Shown: positions 35,877 to 44,471, counted from the first letter of the stretch. The stretch is DNA of 64,000 nucleotides from Bowmanella yangjiangensis (GCF_017255015.1 NZ_JAFKCS010000001.1:430772-494771); one strand, 5' to 3'. The notes: generated by a model from the sequence alone, not told the origin. Translations and numbers: made by a program.

Positions 35877-35906
35877 AAGGGCCGCTAAGCGGCCCTTTCT
35901 TTTTTA
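35877..35906 (+). terminator. Intrinsic terminator after the first TonB-dependent receptor
   Basis: AAGGGCCGC (35877-35885), loop TAA, GCGGCCCTT (35889-35897), then TCTTTTTT. Confidence 0.92.
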
Positions 35907-35968
35907 CTGGGACAGCGGGCCAAAACAGTTGATGCAGGGGGATTATGAATCACGTCATAGTCTTCAAT

Positions 35969-36002
35969 TTGTAATAAAACTGTCACGGACAACCCCTATC
36001 CT
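35969..36002 (+). promoter_or_regulatory. Pho-box promoter upstream of the DUF3450-TonB2 operon
   Basis: TTGTAAT (35969-35975), AAAA, CTGTCAC (35980-35986), then TATCCT (35997-36002) as -10 with a 10-bp gap, the geometry of PhoB-activated promoters. It lies 60-93 bp before the DUF3450 ATG. Confidence 0.65.
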
Positions 36003-36061
36003 GTGCGCGAATTCCAAAAGGTCAGTATCCCGCTGATCGTGTTTAATTAGGGTTTGACAGT

Positions 36062-36832
36062 ATGAGGCTTTTGAAACTACTTCCGCTGACCGTGCTTGCC
36101 ACGACCTTGGCAGTCACTGCCCCGTCAATGGCGCAGCAAGACAAGTATATTGAACCTGTTGTGAAAGAGGCCGGTAAGATCAATACATCGGCTGCTGGTT
36201 CACAGCAGAAGATCGACAAAATGACAGATCAGATCGACAGCAAACTGCAGCAGTTCAAGACCATCAACAAAGAAATCGATGGTCTGATGGTATACAACGC
36301 GCAGTTGCGTAAGCAAATCGACAATCAGCTTCAAGAAGTCGCCGACCTGAACAAAGCCATTGATGAAGTGAGCGTGATTGAGCGTCAGATTACACCGCTG
36401 ATGTTGCGCATGATTGAAGGCCTCAAACAGTTCGTTGAACTGGATGTGCCTTTTTTGCCCGAAGAGCGTAGCAAGCGCCTGGCCGATTTAGCCGGTTTAA
36501 TGGAGCGTGCTGACGTGGCGCCTTCTGAAAAGTTCCGTCGTGTAATGGAAGCTTACCAGATTGAGATGGACTACGGCCGCACCCTGGAAGCCTACAGTGG
36601 CCTGCATACGGTTGATGGTCAGGAACGTGATGTGGATTTCCTGCGCGTCGGCCGCACTGCCCTGATTTACCAAACCCGCGATGCCAGCCAGCAAGGTATT
36701 TGGAACAAGCAAACCCGTCAGTGGGAAGCGCTGCCTTCCAGCTACCGTACCCAGGTAACTAAAGGTCTGCGTATGGCTAAAAAGCAACTAGCCCCTGACT
36801 TGCTGTCCCTGCCAGTAGCCCTGACCGACTAA
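36062..36832 (+). CDS. DUF3450 periplasmic coiled-coil protein of the TonB2 operon
   Basis: The 256-residue protein has a signal peptide (LLPLTVLATTLAVTAPSMA-Q) and a long coiled coil over residues 40-110 (KIDKMTDQIDSKLQQFKTIN, LRKQIDNQLQEVADLNKAID). The conserved DUF3450 stretch DVPFLPEERSKRLADLAGLM and YGRTLEAYSG follow, ending with WNKQTRQWEALPSSYR. This family always sits before the TtpC-type ExbB gene in marine gammaproteobacteria and probably links the motor to the periplasm; its precise role is not known. The TtpC gene starts 13 bp later. Confidence 0.9.
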   Translation: MRLLKLLPLTVLATTLAVTAPSMAQQDKYIEPVVKEAGKINTSAAGSQQKIDKMTDQIDSKLQQFKTINKEIDGLMVYNAQLRKQIDNQLQEVADLNKAIDEVSVIERQITPLMLRMIEGLKQFVELDVPFLPEERSKRLADLAGLMERADVAPSEKFRRVMEAYQIEMDYGRTLEAYSGLHTVDGQERDVDFLRVGRTALIYQTRDASQQGIWNKQTRQWEALPSSYRTQVTKGLRMAKKQLAPDLLSLPVALTD

Positions 36833-36845
36833 GAGAGTAGAAACC

Positions 36846-38216
36846 ATGAAATCCATCGTTAAAGTTCTGACCACTGGTCTGTTTGCCTCCTTAGTCGCCA
36901 CTGGCGCCATGGCACAGAGTGCAAGTGACAAAGCCCTGGATCTGGATCAACTGCTGAAACAGTTGGAGCAGGGCCAGATTACCCAGAATAAAGATAACCA
37001 GCGTCGTGAAAAAGAATTTGCTGCCAAGGTTGCCGAGCAAGACCAAATGCTCAAGGACGCCACTGGCAAGCGCAACGACGAGCTGAAAAACAGCGAAAAC
37101 CTGGAGCGTCAGTTCCAGGAAAACGAATTCAAACTGGCGGATTTGAATGATGCGCTGACCAATCGTCTGGGGTCACTCAAAGAACTCTTTGGTGTGTTGC
37201 AGCAAGTGTCTGGCGATACTAAAGGCAAATTCCAGAACTCTGTGATTTCAGCACAGGTGCCTGGCCGCGCAGAGTTCCTGGACGGCCTGGCTCAGTCCAT
37301 GGGATCCAGCTCTAAACTGGCCTCCATCGATGAAATCGAGCGCGTGTGGTTTGAAATTCAGCGTGAAATGACCGAGTCCGGCAAGGTCACCAAGTTCACC
37401 ACCGACGTGGTGGAAGCCGGTGGCAACAAGGTCAATAAAGAAGTGGTTCGCGTCGGTTCTTTCGCCTTGGTAGCCGACGGTAAGTACCTGGATATGAACC
37501 CCTCTACCGGCACTGTTGCCGAGCTGATTCGCCAGCCGGCTGACCGTTATGGTGAGAGTGCAGCTAACCTGCAAGCCTCCAACGGTGAGTTGGTGGAATT
37601 TGGTCTGGACCCAACCGGTGGTTCTATCCTCGGCCTGTTGGTGCAAGCGCCTAACTTCCAGGAGCGTATTGAGCAAGGTGGTCTGGTTGGCTACATCATT
37701 CTGGCCGTGGGTGCGGTAGGTCTGCTACTGGCACTGGAGCGCCTGATTAGCCTGACCCTGATTAAAGCCAAGGTTGACCGTCAGTTGAAGAACCAACAGC
37801 CAAACAAAGACAACCCACTGGGTCGTATTCTGCATGTACGTGAAGAGTTCCCTAACGTAGATACCGAAACCCTGGAGCTGAAATTAACCGAAGCCATTTT
37901 GGGCGAAGTACCTAAGCTGGGTCGCAACCTGACCATGATTAAGATCATCTCCGTGGTGGCGCCGCTGATGGGTCTGTTAGGTACGGTAACCGGTATGATC
38001 AACACCTTCCAGGCTATCACCCTGTTTGGTACCGGTGACCCTAAACTGATGGCCGGTGGTATCTCAACTGCCCTGATGACAACCGTACTGGGTCTGGTGG
38101 TGGCTATCCCGATGACACTGCTGTACGCGATGCTCAATACCCGCAGTAAGAACATCGTGTTCATTCTTCAGGAACAAGCCTCAGGTGTGATTGCAGAACG
38201 CGCTGAACGGAGCTAA
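36846..38216 (+). CDS. TtpC-like long ExbB/TolQ proton-channel protein
   Basis: The 456-residue protein has a signal sequence (VKVLTTGLFASLVATGAMA-Q), a periplasmic coiled coil of ~80 residues (QLEQGQITQNKDNQRREKEF), a linker domain, and a C-terminal MotA/TolQ/ExbB channel. The membrane helices are GLVGYIILAVGAVGLLLALE near residue 280, IISVVAPLMGLLGTVTGMIN near residue 368 and GISTALMTTVLGLVVAIPMT near residue 408. This two-part layout is that of TtpC, needed for Vibrio TonB2 function in addition to ExbB2/ExbD2. It is followed 5 bp later by exbB2. Confidence 0.92.
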   Translation: MKSIVKVLTTGLFASLVATGAMAQSASDKALDLDQLLKQLEQGQITQNKDNQRREKEFAAKVAEQDQMLKDATGKRNDELKNSENLERQFQENEFKLADLNDALTNRLGSLKELFGVLQQVSGDTKGKFQNSVISAQVPGRAEFLDGLAQSMGSSSKLASIDEIERVWFEIQREMTESGKVTKFTTDVVEAGGNKVNKEVVRVGSFALVADGKYLDMNPSTGTVAELIRQPADRYGESAANLQASNGELVEFGLDPTGGSILGLLVQAPNFQERIEQGGLVGYIILAVGAVGLLLALERLISLTLIKAKVDRQLKNQQPNKDNPLGRILHVREEFPNVDTETLELKLTEAILGEVPKLGRNLTMIKIISVVAPLMGLLGTVTGMINTFQAITLFGTGDPKLMAGGISTALMTTVLGLVVAIPMTLLYAMLNTRSKNIVFILQEQASGVIAERAERS

Positions 38217-38221
38217 TCGCT

Positions 38222-38770
38222 ATGTTCGAGATATTCGAAGCAATACGTGATTTTACCGAGACGGGTGGCCAGGTCCTGCTGGTCATTGGTCTGCTGATTT
38301 TCATCATGTGGTTGCTGATTCTGGAACGTGCCCTGTACGTGTTTATCTGGCACAAGCAGTTCAAGAACCAGACCATTGCGGCCTGGGAAGCCAGAAGTGA
38401 CCGTTCATCCTGGTTTGCCGAGCAGATTCGCCAGGCCATGATTTCCCGGGTCAGCCTGAAACTGAAAGGCTCGATTCCGGTCATTCAGGCGCTGGTGGCA
38501 CTCTGTCCGCTGCTGGGCCTGATGGGAACGGTAACCGGCATGATCGAGGTGTTTGACGTGATGGCCATTTCCGGCTCGGGCAATGCCCGTTCCATGGCGT
38601 CCGGGGTGTCCAAGGCGACTATCCCGACCATGGCCGGCATGGTGGGCGCGCTGTCAGGGGTATTTGCCTCTACCTGGTTAACCCGTATCAGCAAGACCGA
38701 AAAAATGCATATTGAAGACGCCATGACCTTAGATCATGAGCCAGTTGCAGCTAGTCGTCAGCAAGCCTGA
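38222..38770 (+). CDS. exbB: Biopolymer transport protein ExbB2
   Basis: The 182-residue inner-membrane protein has three helices: VLLVIGLLIFIMWLLILERA near residue 18, LVALCPLLGLMGTVTGMIEV near residue 91, and TIPTMAGMVGALSGVFASTW near residue 135. It uses the proton gradient with ExbD to energise TonB. It is short, like ExbB2 rather than E. coli ExbB (244 residues). Spacing to the neighbours is 5 bp and 38 bp. Confidence 0.92.
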   Translation: MFEIFEAIRDFTETGGQVLLVIGLLIFIMWLLILERALYVFIWHKQFKNQTIAAWEARSDRSSWFAEQIRQAMISRVSLKLKGSIPVIQALVALCPLLGLMGTVTGMIEVFDVMAISGSGNARSMASGVSKATIPTMAGMVGALSGVFASTWLTRISKTEKMHIEDAMTLDHEPVAASRQQA

Positions 38771-38808
38771 TGACTGCCTGCCCAGCACAGACATTTTAAG
38801 AGAATACT

Positions 38809-39213
38809 ATGAAACAGCATTTTCAGAATCTGGTAGACGAAGAAGAAGCCACCATCGACCTGACCCCGATGCTGGACGTGGTTTTTATCATGTTGATCTT
38901 CTTCATTGTGACCGCCTCTTTCGTTAAAGAAGCCGGTATCGATGTGAACCGTCCGGAAGCGGCCACCGCAGTGAAAAAAGACCGCGCCAACATCCTGATC
39001 GCTATCAGTGACAAAAATGAAATCTGGATCAACAAGCGTCGCATTGACGAGCGTGCGGTGCAGGCCAACATTGAACGTCTGTACGCCGAAAACCCGCAGG
39101 GCAGCGTGGTGATCCAGGCGGATAAGAAGGCCACCACCGAGACCCTGATCAAGGTAATGGATGCGTCCAGAGCCGCTGGTGTGTTCGATGTCTCTATTGC
39201 AGCCCAGGAGTAA
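38809..39213 (+). CDS. exbD: Biopolymer transport protein ExbD2
   Basis: The 134-residue protein has one N-terminal helix carrying the essential Asp in IDLTPMLDVVFIMLIFFIVT (residues 16-35), followed by a periplasmic domain (INKRRIDERAVQANIERLYA, SVVIQADKKATTETLIKVMD). It forms the proton channel with ExbB2. GAGAATACT precedes the ATG. Confidence 0.94.
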   Translation: MKQHFQNLVDEEEATIDLTPMLDVVFIMLIFFIVTASFVKEAGIDVNRPEAATAVKKDRANILIAISDKNEIWINKRRIDERAVQANIERLYAENPQGSVVIQADKKATTETLIKVMDASRAAGVFDVSIAAQE

Positions 39214-39265
39214 GTGGCGGTGCAATTTTTCAGGCAAGCCGTTAACTCTCAGTCAGGAGTGATGC

Positions 39266-39919
39266 ATGGCTAATGCAACTATTACCGCGCCGGGCAGCAG
39301 CTCAATGTTCGGCAGACTGATGATTGCCTTGGTGCTCTCGGCAATCGTCACCCTGAGCTTGTTTTTTCTGATGCAATCGCTGATCAAAAGTGGTGGCAGC
39401 GCATTAACCGACCCACCTGTGGGGTCGGTGCTGGATTTTGTGCGGGTCAAAGAAGAAGAGCAGGTCGAGAAAAAAGACCGCAAACCCAAGAAGCCGCCTA
39501 AGCCGGAAGAGCCGCCGCCACAGATGCAGCAGCCGCAGATGGACTCTCCCACCCCCAATGCCGAAGGCAGTGGTGGCATGGACTTCTCGGCCGATATTGG
39601 CTCAGATATGGCGCTATCCGGCGGTTTGGCCTTGGAAGGTGGTGACGGTGAATACCTGCCGATTGTTAAGGTCGCGCCTGTGTATCCCAGACGAGCGCTA
39701 CAGCGCGGTATCGAAGGCTATGTGATAGTGGAATTCACGGTAACTAAGGCCGGTACGGTCAGAGATCCTGTGGTGGTGGAAGCCAATCCGGAAGGGATCT
39801 TTGAACAGGCAGCCATGGATGCCGCGATGAAGTTTAAGTACAAGCCAAGGGTTGTGAATGGTGAAGCCAGCGAAGTTGCGGGCGTTCAAAACCGCATAAC
39901 CTTCCAGATCGATGGTTAA
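39266..39919 (+). CDS. tonB: TonB2 energy-transducing protein
   Basis: The 217-residue protein has a cytoplasmic start, one membrane helix (LMIALVLSAIVTLSLFFLMQ, about 18-38), a short Lys/Pro-rich spacer (KKDRKPKKPPKPEEPPPQ), and a C-terminal TonB domain (YPRRALQRGIEGYVIVEFTV, AAMDAAMKFKYKPRVVNGEA). The usual His of the first helix (SHLS) is not seen, as in many TonB2 proteins. It contacts the TonB boxes of outer-membrane receptors. GGAG precedes the ATG. Its stop lies 10 bp before the chosen TPR-gene start. Confidence 0.92.
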   Translation: MANATITAPGSSSMFGRLMIALVLSAIVTLSLFFLMQSLIKSGGSALTDPPVGSVLDFVRVKEEEQVEKKDRKPKKPPKPEEPPPQMQQPQMDSPTPNAEGSGGMDFSADIGSDMALSGGLALEGGDGEYLPIVKVAPVYPRRALQRGIEGYVIVEFTVTKAGTVRDPVVVEANPEGIFEQAAMDAAMKFKYKPRVVNGEASEVAGVQNRITFQIDG

Positions 39920-39929
39920 GGTGAAGGCC

Positions 39930-41243
39930 ATGTTTGCAAAGAAAACAATCAGCCAGCTGGTAGCCCTGGCGCTGCTGACATCGACTGTATATGTACTGCC
40001 CAGTGCCAGCCCGCAAGGTATGGCGCAGGCGCAGGAAAAGCAGGATGAACGCAAGACACGTCGTACCCCGGCGCTGCGTGCCAAAGTGTATGAACAGTTG
40101 GCCCGTGCCCAGACCTTGGCCGATGAAGATAAGATAACCGAAGCATTGGAAGCACTGGAAAACGTTAAGAGCAAGTCCAGCTCCATGAACAGCTATGAGC
40201 TGGCCATGATGTACAACTTTTTCGGTTTTATTCATTACAACGCGGAACAGTATGACAAAGCCATTGAGGCTTTCGAGCAGGTTGTGGAGCAGCAGCCTAT
40301 ACCCGAGTCGTTTGAATTGTCGACCTTGTTCAGCCTGGCCCAGCTGCACATGATGCAGGGCAACTACGACAAAACCCTGGCGTTTTTGGAACGCTGGGAA
40401 GCCTTGAATCAGGGCGAGATACCCGCCAAAAACTTCCTGATCAAAGCGCAGGCCATGTACCAGCTTAAGGATTACGAGCGGGCATCGCGCTTTATCAATC
40501 AGGCCGTGGAGATGGTAGAAAAAGAAGGCAAGGTACCAGAGGAAAACTGGTATGTGCTGCAGCGTGCTATTTTCTATGAACTCAAACAGCCAGGCAAAGT
40601 TAAGGATGTGCTGATTAAAATGGTCAGACACTACAATGACGGCAAATACTGGACGCAGCTTGCCGGTATGTATGGCGAGTTAGGTGAAGAGAAAAAGCAG
40701 TTAGCCATTTTGGAAGCCGCCTATCAGCAGGGGTATATCACCTCTGGCTCTGATGTCTTCAACCTGGCCCAGCTTTACTACTATCATCAGGTCCCGGTGA
40801 AAGGTGCCAGACTGATGGAACAGGCCATGAATGACGGTGTGCTGGAGCGTAACCTGCGTAACCTGAAGTTCGCAGCTAACTGCTGGGCACTGGCCAAAAA
40901 TGATGACAAGGCGATCCCGGTATTAACCGCGGCGGCTAAGTTGTCCGATGACGGCGAACTGGATGCTCAGCTTGGGCAGATGTACCTCAATCAGGAAAAG
41001 TTCGACCGGGCCATAGATGCCACTATGATTGCTTTGCAAAAAGGCGGGCTACGTAATCAGGGCATGGCGCATCTGGTGCTGGGTATGGCGTACTTTAACA
41101 AGCAGCGCTTTAATGACGCTCTGAACGAGCTTGCTAAGGCTGAGAAGTTTGACAGTGCCAAACGTATGGCCCAGCAATGGGGGAAATACGTGGAGTCGGA
41201 AAAGGTCAGCCACGAAAGGTTAAAAGCCGAGTTGTCTTCCTAA
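39930..41243 (+). CDS. Periplasmic TPR protein of the TonB2 operon
   Basis: The ~437-residue protein has a signal peptide (KTISQLVALALLTSTVYVLP) and about 9-10 TPR-like helix pairs, e.g. AMMYNFFGFIHYNAEQYDKA, LFSLAQLHMMQGNYDKTLAF, KAQAMYQLKDYERASRFINQ and HLVLGMAYFNKQRFNDALNE. It is a regular last gene of DUF3450-TonB2 operons and probably acts as a periplasmic scaffold. The ATG at 39930 has AAGGTGAAGG upstream; an in-frame ATG at 39912 overlaps the tonB end but lacks a ribosome site. A bidirectional terminator follows. Confidence 0.88.
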   Translation: MFAKKTISQLVALALLTSTVYVLPSASPQGMAQAQEKQDERKTRRTPALRAKVYEQLARAQTLADEDKITEALEALENVKSKSSSMNSYELAMMYNFFGFIHYNAEQYDKAIEAFEQVVEQQPIPESFELSTLFSLAQLHMMQGNYDKTLAFLERWEALNQGEIPAKNFLIKAQAMYQLKDYERASRFINQAVEMVEKEGKVPEENWYVLQRAIFYELKQPGKVKDVLIKMVRHYNDGKYWTQLAGMYGELGEEKKQLAILEAAYQQGYITSGSDVFNLAQLYYYHQVPVKGARLMEQAMNDGVLERNLRNLKFAANCWALAKNDDKAIPVLTAAAKLSDDGELDAQLGQMYLNQEKFDRAIDATMIALQKGGLRNQGMAHLVLGMAYFNKQRFNDALNELAKAEKFDSAKRMAQQWGKYVESEKVSHERLKAELSS

Positions 41244-41260
41244 ACGCAGTTTAATGACTA

Positions 41261-41286
41261 AAAAAGCCACCTCAGGGTGGCTTTTT
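41261..41286. terminator. Bidirectional terminator between the TonB2 operon and the CBS gene
   Basis: AAAAAGCCACC (41261-41271), loop TCAG, GGTGGCTTTTT (41276-41286). A- and T-tracts on both sides serve both convergent units. Confidence 0.93.
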
Positions 41287-41304
41287 CTCTTTAATACCGT
41301 CGGA

Positions 41305-41727
41305 CTAAGCTTGTTTTAGCAGCTTAATGGCCAGCTTGACGAAATCGGAAGAGGTCAGTATGCCTTCCAGTTTGCCTTCGGTATCTACTACCGGTAGGCA
41401 GCCGTGTTTGTAGCTGACGAAATACTCCGCCACTTCCAGCAATGGTTGATTGGCAAGGGCGGTGTCGCCGTCTTTGATGGCTACATCCATAATGGGCACC
41501 AGTTGTTCTTGCTCGCTAAGACGTTCCTGACCATACAGATTTGCCAGCTTCATTACTTTTGAAATCAACGCCTTCTGGGTGACGATAGCCATGTACTTGC
41601 CGGTCAGCACATCGACAATAGGGATATGCCGAATGCCGTACTCACGGCTCATATTATGCGCATCATGCAGGGTGGCTGATTGCGTTAGGGTATGCAAATT
41701 ACTGGTCATAATGTCTTTGACTTGCAT
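41305..41727 (-). CDS. CBS-domain pair protein
   Basis: The 140-residue cytoplasmic protein consists of two CBS motifs: MQVKDIMTSNLHTLTQSATL with GIRHIPIVDVLTGKYMAIVT (residues 1-50), and IKDGDTALANQPLLEVAEYF with CLPVVDTEGKLEGILTSSDF (residues 80-132). CBS pairs bind adenine nucleotides and act as energy sensors. It stands alone with no partner domain; target unknown. AAGGAAT precedes the ATG. Confidence 0.92.
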   Translation of the reverse strand: MQVKDIMTSNLHTLTQSATLHDAHNMSREYGIRHIPIVDVLTGKYMAIVTQKALISKVMKLANLYGQERLSEQEQLVPIMDVAIKDGDTALANQPLLEVAEYFVSYKHGCLPVVDTEGKLEGILTSSDFVKLAIKLLKQA

Positions 41728-41860
41728 AAGTATTCCTTGCTGATCACAGATTTTATAGCATATCGTTAAGCAGGGTTAACTGCCATGATGTGTATCAAGT
41801 ATTTACCTTTGATTGTCAGCTGTTGCTATACATTGCTCGCCTCAACAATAGTAAAGTAAC

Positions 41861-41949
41861 CATCATCCATCATCCATCATCCATCATCCATCATCCATCA
41901 TCCATCATCCATCATCCATCATCCATCATCCATCATCCATCATCCATCA
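41861..41949. repeat. Heptanucleotide microsatellite (CATCATC)n, about 12.7 copies
   Basis: An uninterrupted run of CATCATC covers 89 bp, from 41861 to 41949. Seven is not a multiple of three, so a copy change would shift any reading frame through it. It lies 220 bp upstream of the csgD-like gene. The gap 41728-42168 holds no other credible gene; frames through the repeat encode His/Pro/Ser-rich peptides with no family match. Confidence 0.95.
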
Positions 41950-42168
41950 GCCGGTCGAATTCCGGGGTATTCTGGTACACCCTGAGCACGCCGATTATCT
42001 GCTGTTGCCAAACATCTTTGCTTGCCATTATCTAACGATGCTTATTGTATTTTTTATACCTATTTGCCACGATTTTAGGCTTTATTTTTTACTTTCTTGA
42101 CAAGGTTTTATCCTTGTACCAGTATGAAATCAATGGGTTACAAAAATCACTCAAGGATGAGGTGATGT

Positions 42169-42846
42169 ATGAATATGGATACATATTCACTGCAGGTTGT
42201 GCATTTAAATCACGCTGCTCAACAAGCTCAAAACAGTGATGTTTTCTTACGATTATTACAAACCTGCCCCGTCACTATTCATCAGGTTTTTGATCCCGCC
42301 ATGATTCAAAATCCCGGCCAGTTTGATCTGTTGTTTTTCAATATTCAGCAAGCCTACTGGGGAGAAATGTTGCCCGGCTATTTACTGGATTTGGCGACGA
42401 GCCACAGAGTTGCTTTGTTTAATGCTGACAGGAATGGGATATGTGAGACCCTGACCTTGCTGGCCGGTATTGATGGTGTGTTCTACCGGGAAGATCCGCC
42501 GGATTTGATCCTCAAAGGTATAGGACTGCTATTGGACAAGCAGCGCTGGTTTCGACGAGAAGCTATGGACAGGGCACTGCAAACTTTACTTAAATGTGCG
42601 CCGCAAGTGGGGCTTAACAGGCAAACCCTGGATGAGGAATTTGATGCCCTGACCAAACGTGAAATGACCATCGTGCGTATGCTGTCCAGCGGCGCGCAGA
42701 ATAAAGAAATTGCCAACCAACTGCATATCAGCACTAACACGGTGAAAACTCACCTGTATAGTGTGTTCAGAAAAACCCACTGTCGCAACCGTCTGGAGTT
42801 ACTCAGTTGGGTACAGCAGCATTTGCCAATGCAAATTCTGATGTAG
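42169..42846 (+). CDS. csgD: CsgD-like LuxR-family transcriptional regulator
   Basis: The 225-residue protein has an atypical receiver-like N-terminal half (about 8-140), without the full set of Asp/Lys phosphorylation residues, and a LuxR-type HTH at about 162-220: LTKREMTIVRMLSSGAQNKE, IANQLHISTNTVKTHLYSVF. This is the layout of CsgD, master regulator of curli and biofilm genes. The curli operon starts ~4.5 kb away on the other strand, which supports the assignment. GAGGTGATGT precedes the ATG. The microsatellite upstream could affect its expression. Confidence 0.82.
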   Translation: MNMDTYSLQVVHLNHAAQQAQNSDVFLRLLQTCPVTIHQVFDPAMIQNPGQFDLLFFNIQQAYWGEMLPGYLLDLATSHRVALFNADRNGICETLTLLAGIDGVFYREDPPDLILKGIGLLLDKQRWFRREAMDRALQTLLKCAPQVGLNRQTLDEEFDALTKREMTIVRMLSSGAQNKEIANQLHISTNTVKTHLYSVFRKTHCRNRLELLSWVQQHLPMQILM

Positions 42847-42930
42847 CCCTAACTGTAGACAACTGTCTGATTTATAAAGTAAGTTACCTTTCCTATATGC
42901 GCAGTATTAGTACTCTTTGAAGGATAGGTA

Positions 42931-43623
42931 ATGAAAGGAATGTTACTGGTTTTGTTTACCCTGGTGTTAAGTGGTTGCGCGAAAACCCAGGTGCATTTGT
43001 ACGGACGCTACCTGCAACCCGAACAAATTAACAGCGTGAGTGAGGCCTTGAAGGCGGCTGGGTATCAGGTGGAGGTGAATAACCTGAACTTCCCTGGCGA
43101 CATACAGCAATCCTCTTTGATTTATTCTTTAATGCTCAAAGACGTGAGTAAACTGGATACCGTGCTTGGTGCGGTGGCCGAGCAGGGATGGTACGTTAAT
43201 AATATTTCCGCCATGGTTAAAGGTAACCACTGGTATACCAAGGACAGTATGGGCTTATTCTTGCTACCTGATGGGGTTGATCCCACCAACCCCACTGCTC
43301 CTGAAAACCTGAGTTTCCTTTACCAGAGTGTGGGTTGTGATAAAGCGCCAAGTCTGCAGCTTTTTCCTGATAACACTTTTCGTATTCAACCCGTTGCAGA
43401 CGTACCTTTTGAAGCTGACTGGCATCAAGGCTCCTGGGAATTAAAAGAGTCTGTGTATCTGACGCTGACACCCAAAGCGGATAAAACCTGGTCTTACTAT
43501 TTGCAGGTGGAAAGGCGGACCGAACAGGATCAACTGGGTAAGGCTGAGGTTATTCACCTGACCCCAATGCGTACCTACTTGATGTTCGGCACCTGTAACT
43601 TTGAATATGGTGTGCGCAGTTAA
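42931..43623 (+). CDS. Hypothetical lipoprotein next to csgD
   Basis: The 230-residue protein has a short lipoprotein signal (GMLLVLFTLVLSGC, Cys at residue 16). The mature part starts AKTQVHLYGRYLQPEQINSV and includes GNHWYTKDSMGLFLLPDGVD, LFPDNTFRIQPV and LTPMRTYLMFGTCNFEYGVR. The region around residues 20-95 looks like two repeats of an alpha/beta unit, similar to SPOR-like folds, but I cannot name the family. Four Cys besides the lipid Cys are absent; only two others are seen (VGCDK, GTCNF). GAAGGATAGGTA precedes the ATG. It lies 84 bp downstream of csgD on the same strand and may be co-expressed. Confidence 0.7.
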   Translation: MKGMLLVLFTLVLSGCAKTQVHLYGRYLQPEQINSVSEALKAAGYQVEVNNLNFPGDIQQSSLIYSLMLKDVSKLDTVLGAVAEQGWYVNNISAMVKGNHWYTKDSMGLFLLPDGVDPTNPTAPENLSFLYQSVGCDKAPSLQLFPDNTFRIQPVADVPFEADWHQGSWELKESVYLTLTPKADKTWSYYLQVERRTEQDQLGKAEVIHLTPMRTYLMFGTCNFEYGVRS

Positions 43624-43691
43624 TAACTGCACTATGGAGTATTGTTTCCTCACCACTAAGGCCGCGAAGCACACTAAGGGATACGAGAGTC

Positions 43692-44471
43692 TTAGCTTTG
43701 TGCAGCGGCCCACACTTTTTTATCTATTCCTTTGTGCACTAAGTCGGTAAGTGCCTTCTCAATGGCTTGTTTTACACAGATATGCATAGGCTCATTGGTA
43801 GTAAAACCGCCCTCGGCTTCGGCCAGGCGTTTAAAGCTGACATAGCGGAAAAAGCCGGCCCGCATTTCCTGACTCAATACGGTTTTGCTGGTGGATACCG
43901 ACAGCAATACCTGACCGGTACGCACATCAATAGCGCGCAGATAAACGGATATCTGGTCTTCCCGGTACAACTCGGATGCACCAATACCAAAGTACTCTGC
44001 ACCAAAGCCACCGGTGCGCACATTCGAGTCGTAGCTGATGATCCCGCCCTCCAGCAGTAGTTTTGCGGTAGTAAGGGGAGGCAGCTCATCCTTTTCTTCT
44101 TTGCCGTCAGCCTGCAAGCCGGCGCGGATAATTTTACGTTCGGTCAGAATGTTCTGCAGACCCTCACGTTCCACCGGTAAGAACCAGTTGGAATCGGCCA
44201 GTGCCTGCATCAGTATTGACGTGGCACCTTGTGTTACTGCGGTGGAAAAGGAACTGACATTGGCCTGGGGTTTGTATTGCCCGGTCTGATCGCGAAAGGC
44301 ATACACAGACACAGGAATCATGCCCTTGGGCGCTGGTAAGGCCAACAAATCCTGATAGTTGTCAGTGGGGCTTAGGGCCACGGCCGGTTGTTCGTCCGGC
44401 GGAAACAAGGGGCCCAGGCTGCTGCATCCCATCAAAGACAGCAAAGCCGCCAGGCAAAGTAGACGCAACAT
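43692..44471 (-). CDS. csgG: Curli secretion channel CsgG
   Basis: The ~259-residue lipoprotein forms the outer-membrane channel for curli subunits. It has the signal LRLLCLAALLSLMGC, then PAPKGMIPVSVYAFRDQTGQ near residue 45, SNWFLPVEREGLQNILTERK near residue 95 and KLLLEGGIISYDSNVRTGGF near residue 135, followed by a transmembrane hairpin region (YREDQISVYLRAIDVRTGQV, LLSVSTSKTVLS). The ATG at 44471 begins a clean lipoprotein signal, has GGAT upstream, and lies 4 bp after the csgF stop. A longer frame exists but overlaps csgF. Confidence 0.95.
   Translation of the reverse strand: MLRLLCLAALLSLMGCSSLGPLFPPDEQPAVALSPTDNYQDLLALPAPKGMIPVSVYAFRDQTGQYKPQANVSSFSTAVTQGATSILMQALADSNWFLPVEREGLQNILTERKIIRAGLQADGKEEKDELPPLTTAKLLLEGGIISYDSNVRTGGFGAEYFGIGASELYREDQISVYLRAIDVRTGQVLLSVSTSKTVLSQEMRAGFFRYVSFKRLAEAEGGFTTNEPMHICVKQAIEKALTDLVHKGIDKKVWAAAQS

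Noticed and set aside
39834..40631. 265-codon minus-strand frame inside the tonB/TPR genes
   Set aside because: Overlaps two confident plus-strand genes in one operon; hydrophobic/His-rich composition is typical of antisense frames.
41790..42035. Plus-strand frame through the CATCATC microsatellite
   Set aside because: Encodes only His/Pro/Ser repeats joined to random sequence; no ribosome site and no homologous family recognised.
43641..43690. Possible mobile-element scar (CACTAAGG...CACACTAAGG)
   Set aside because: Short low-complexity intergenic string with no inverted termini, target duplication or transposase nearby.
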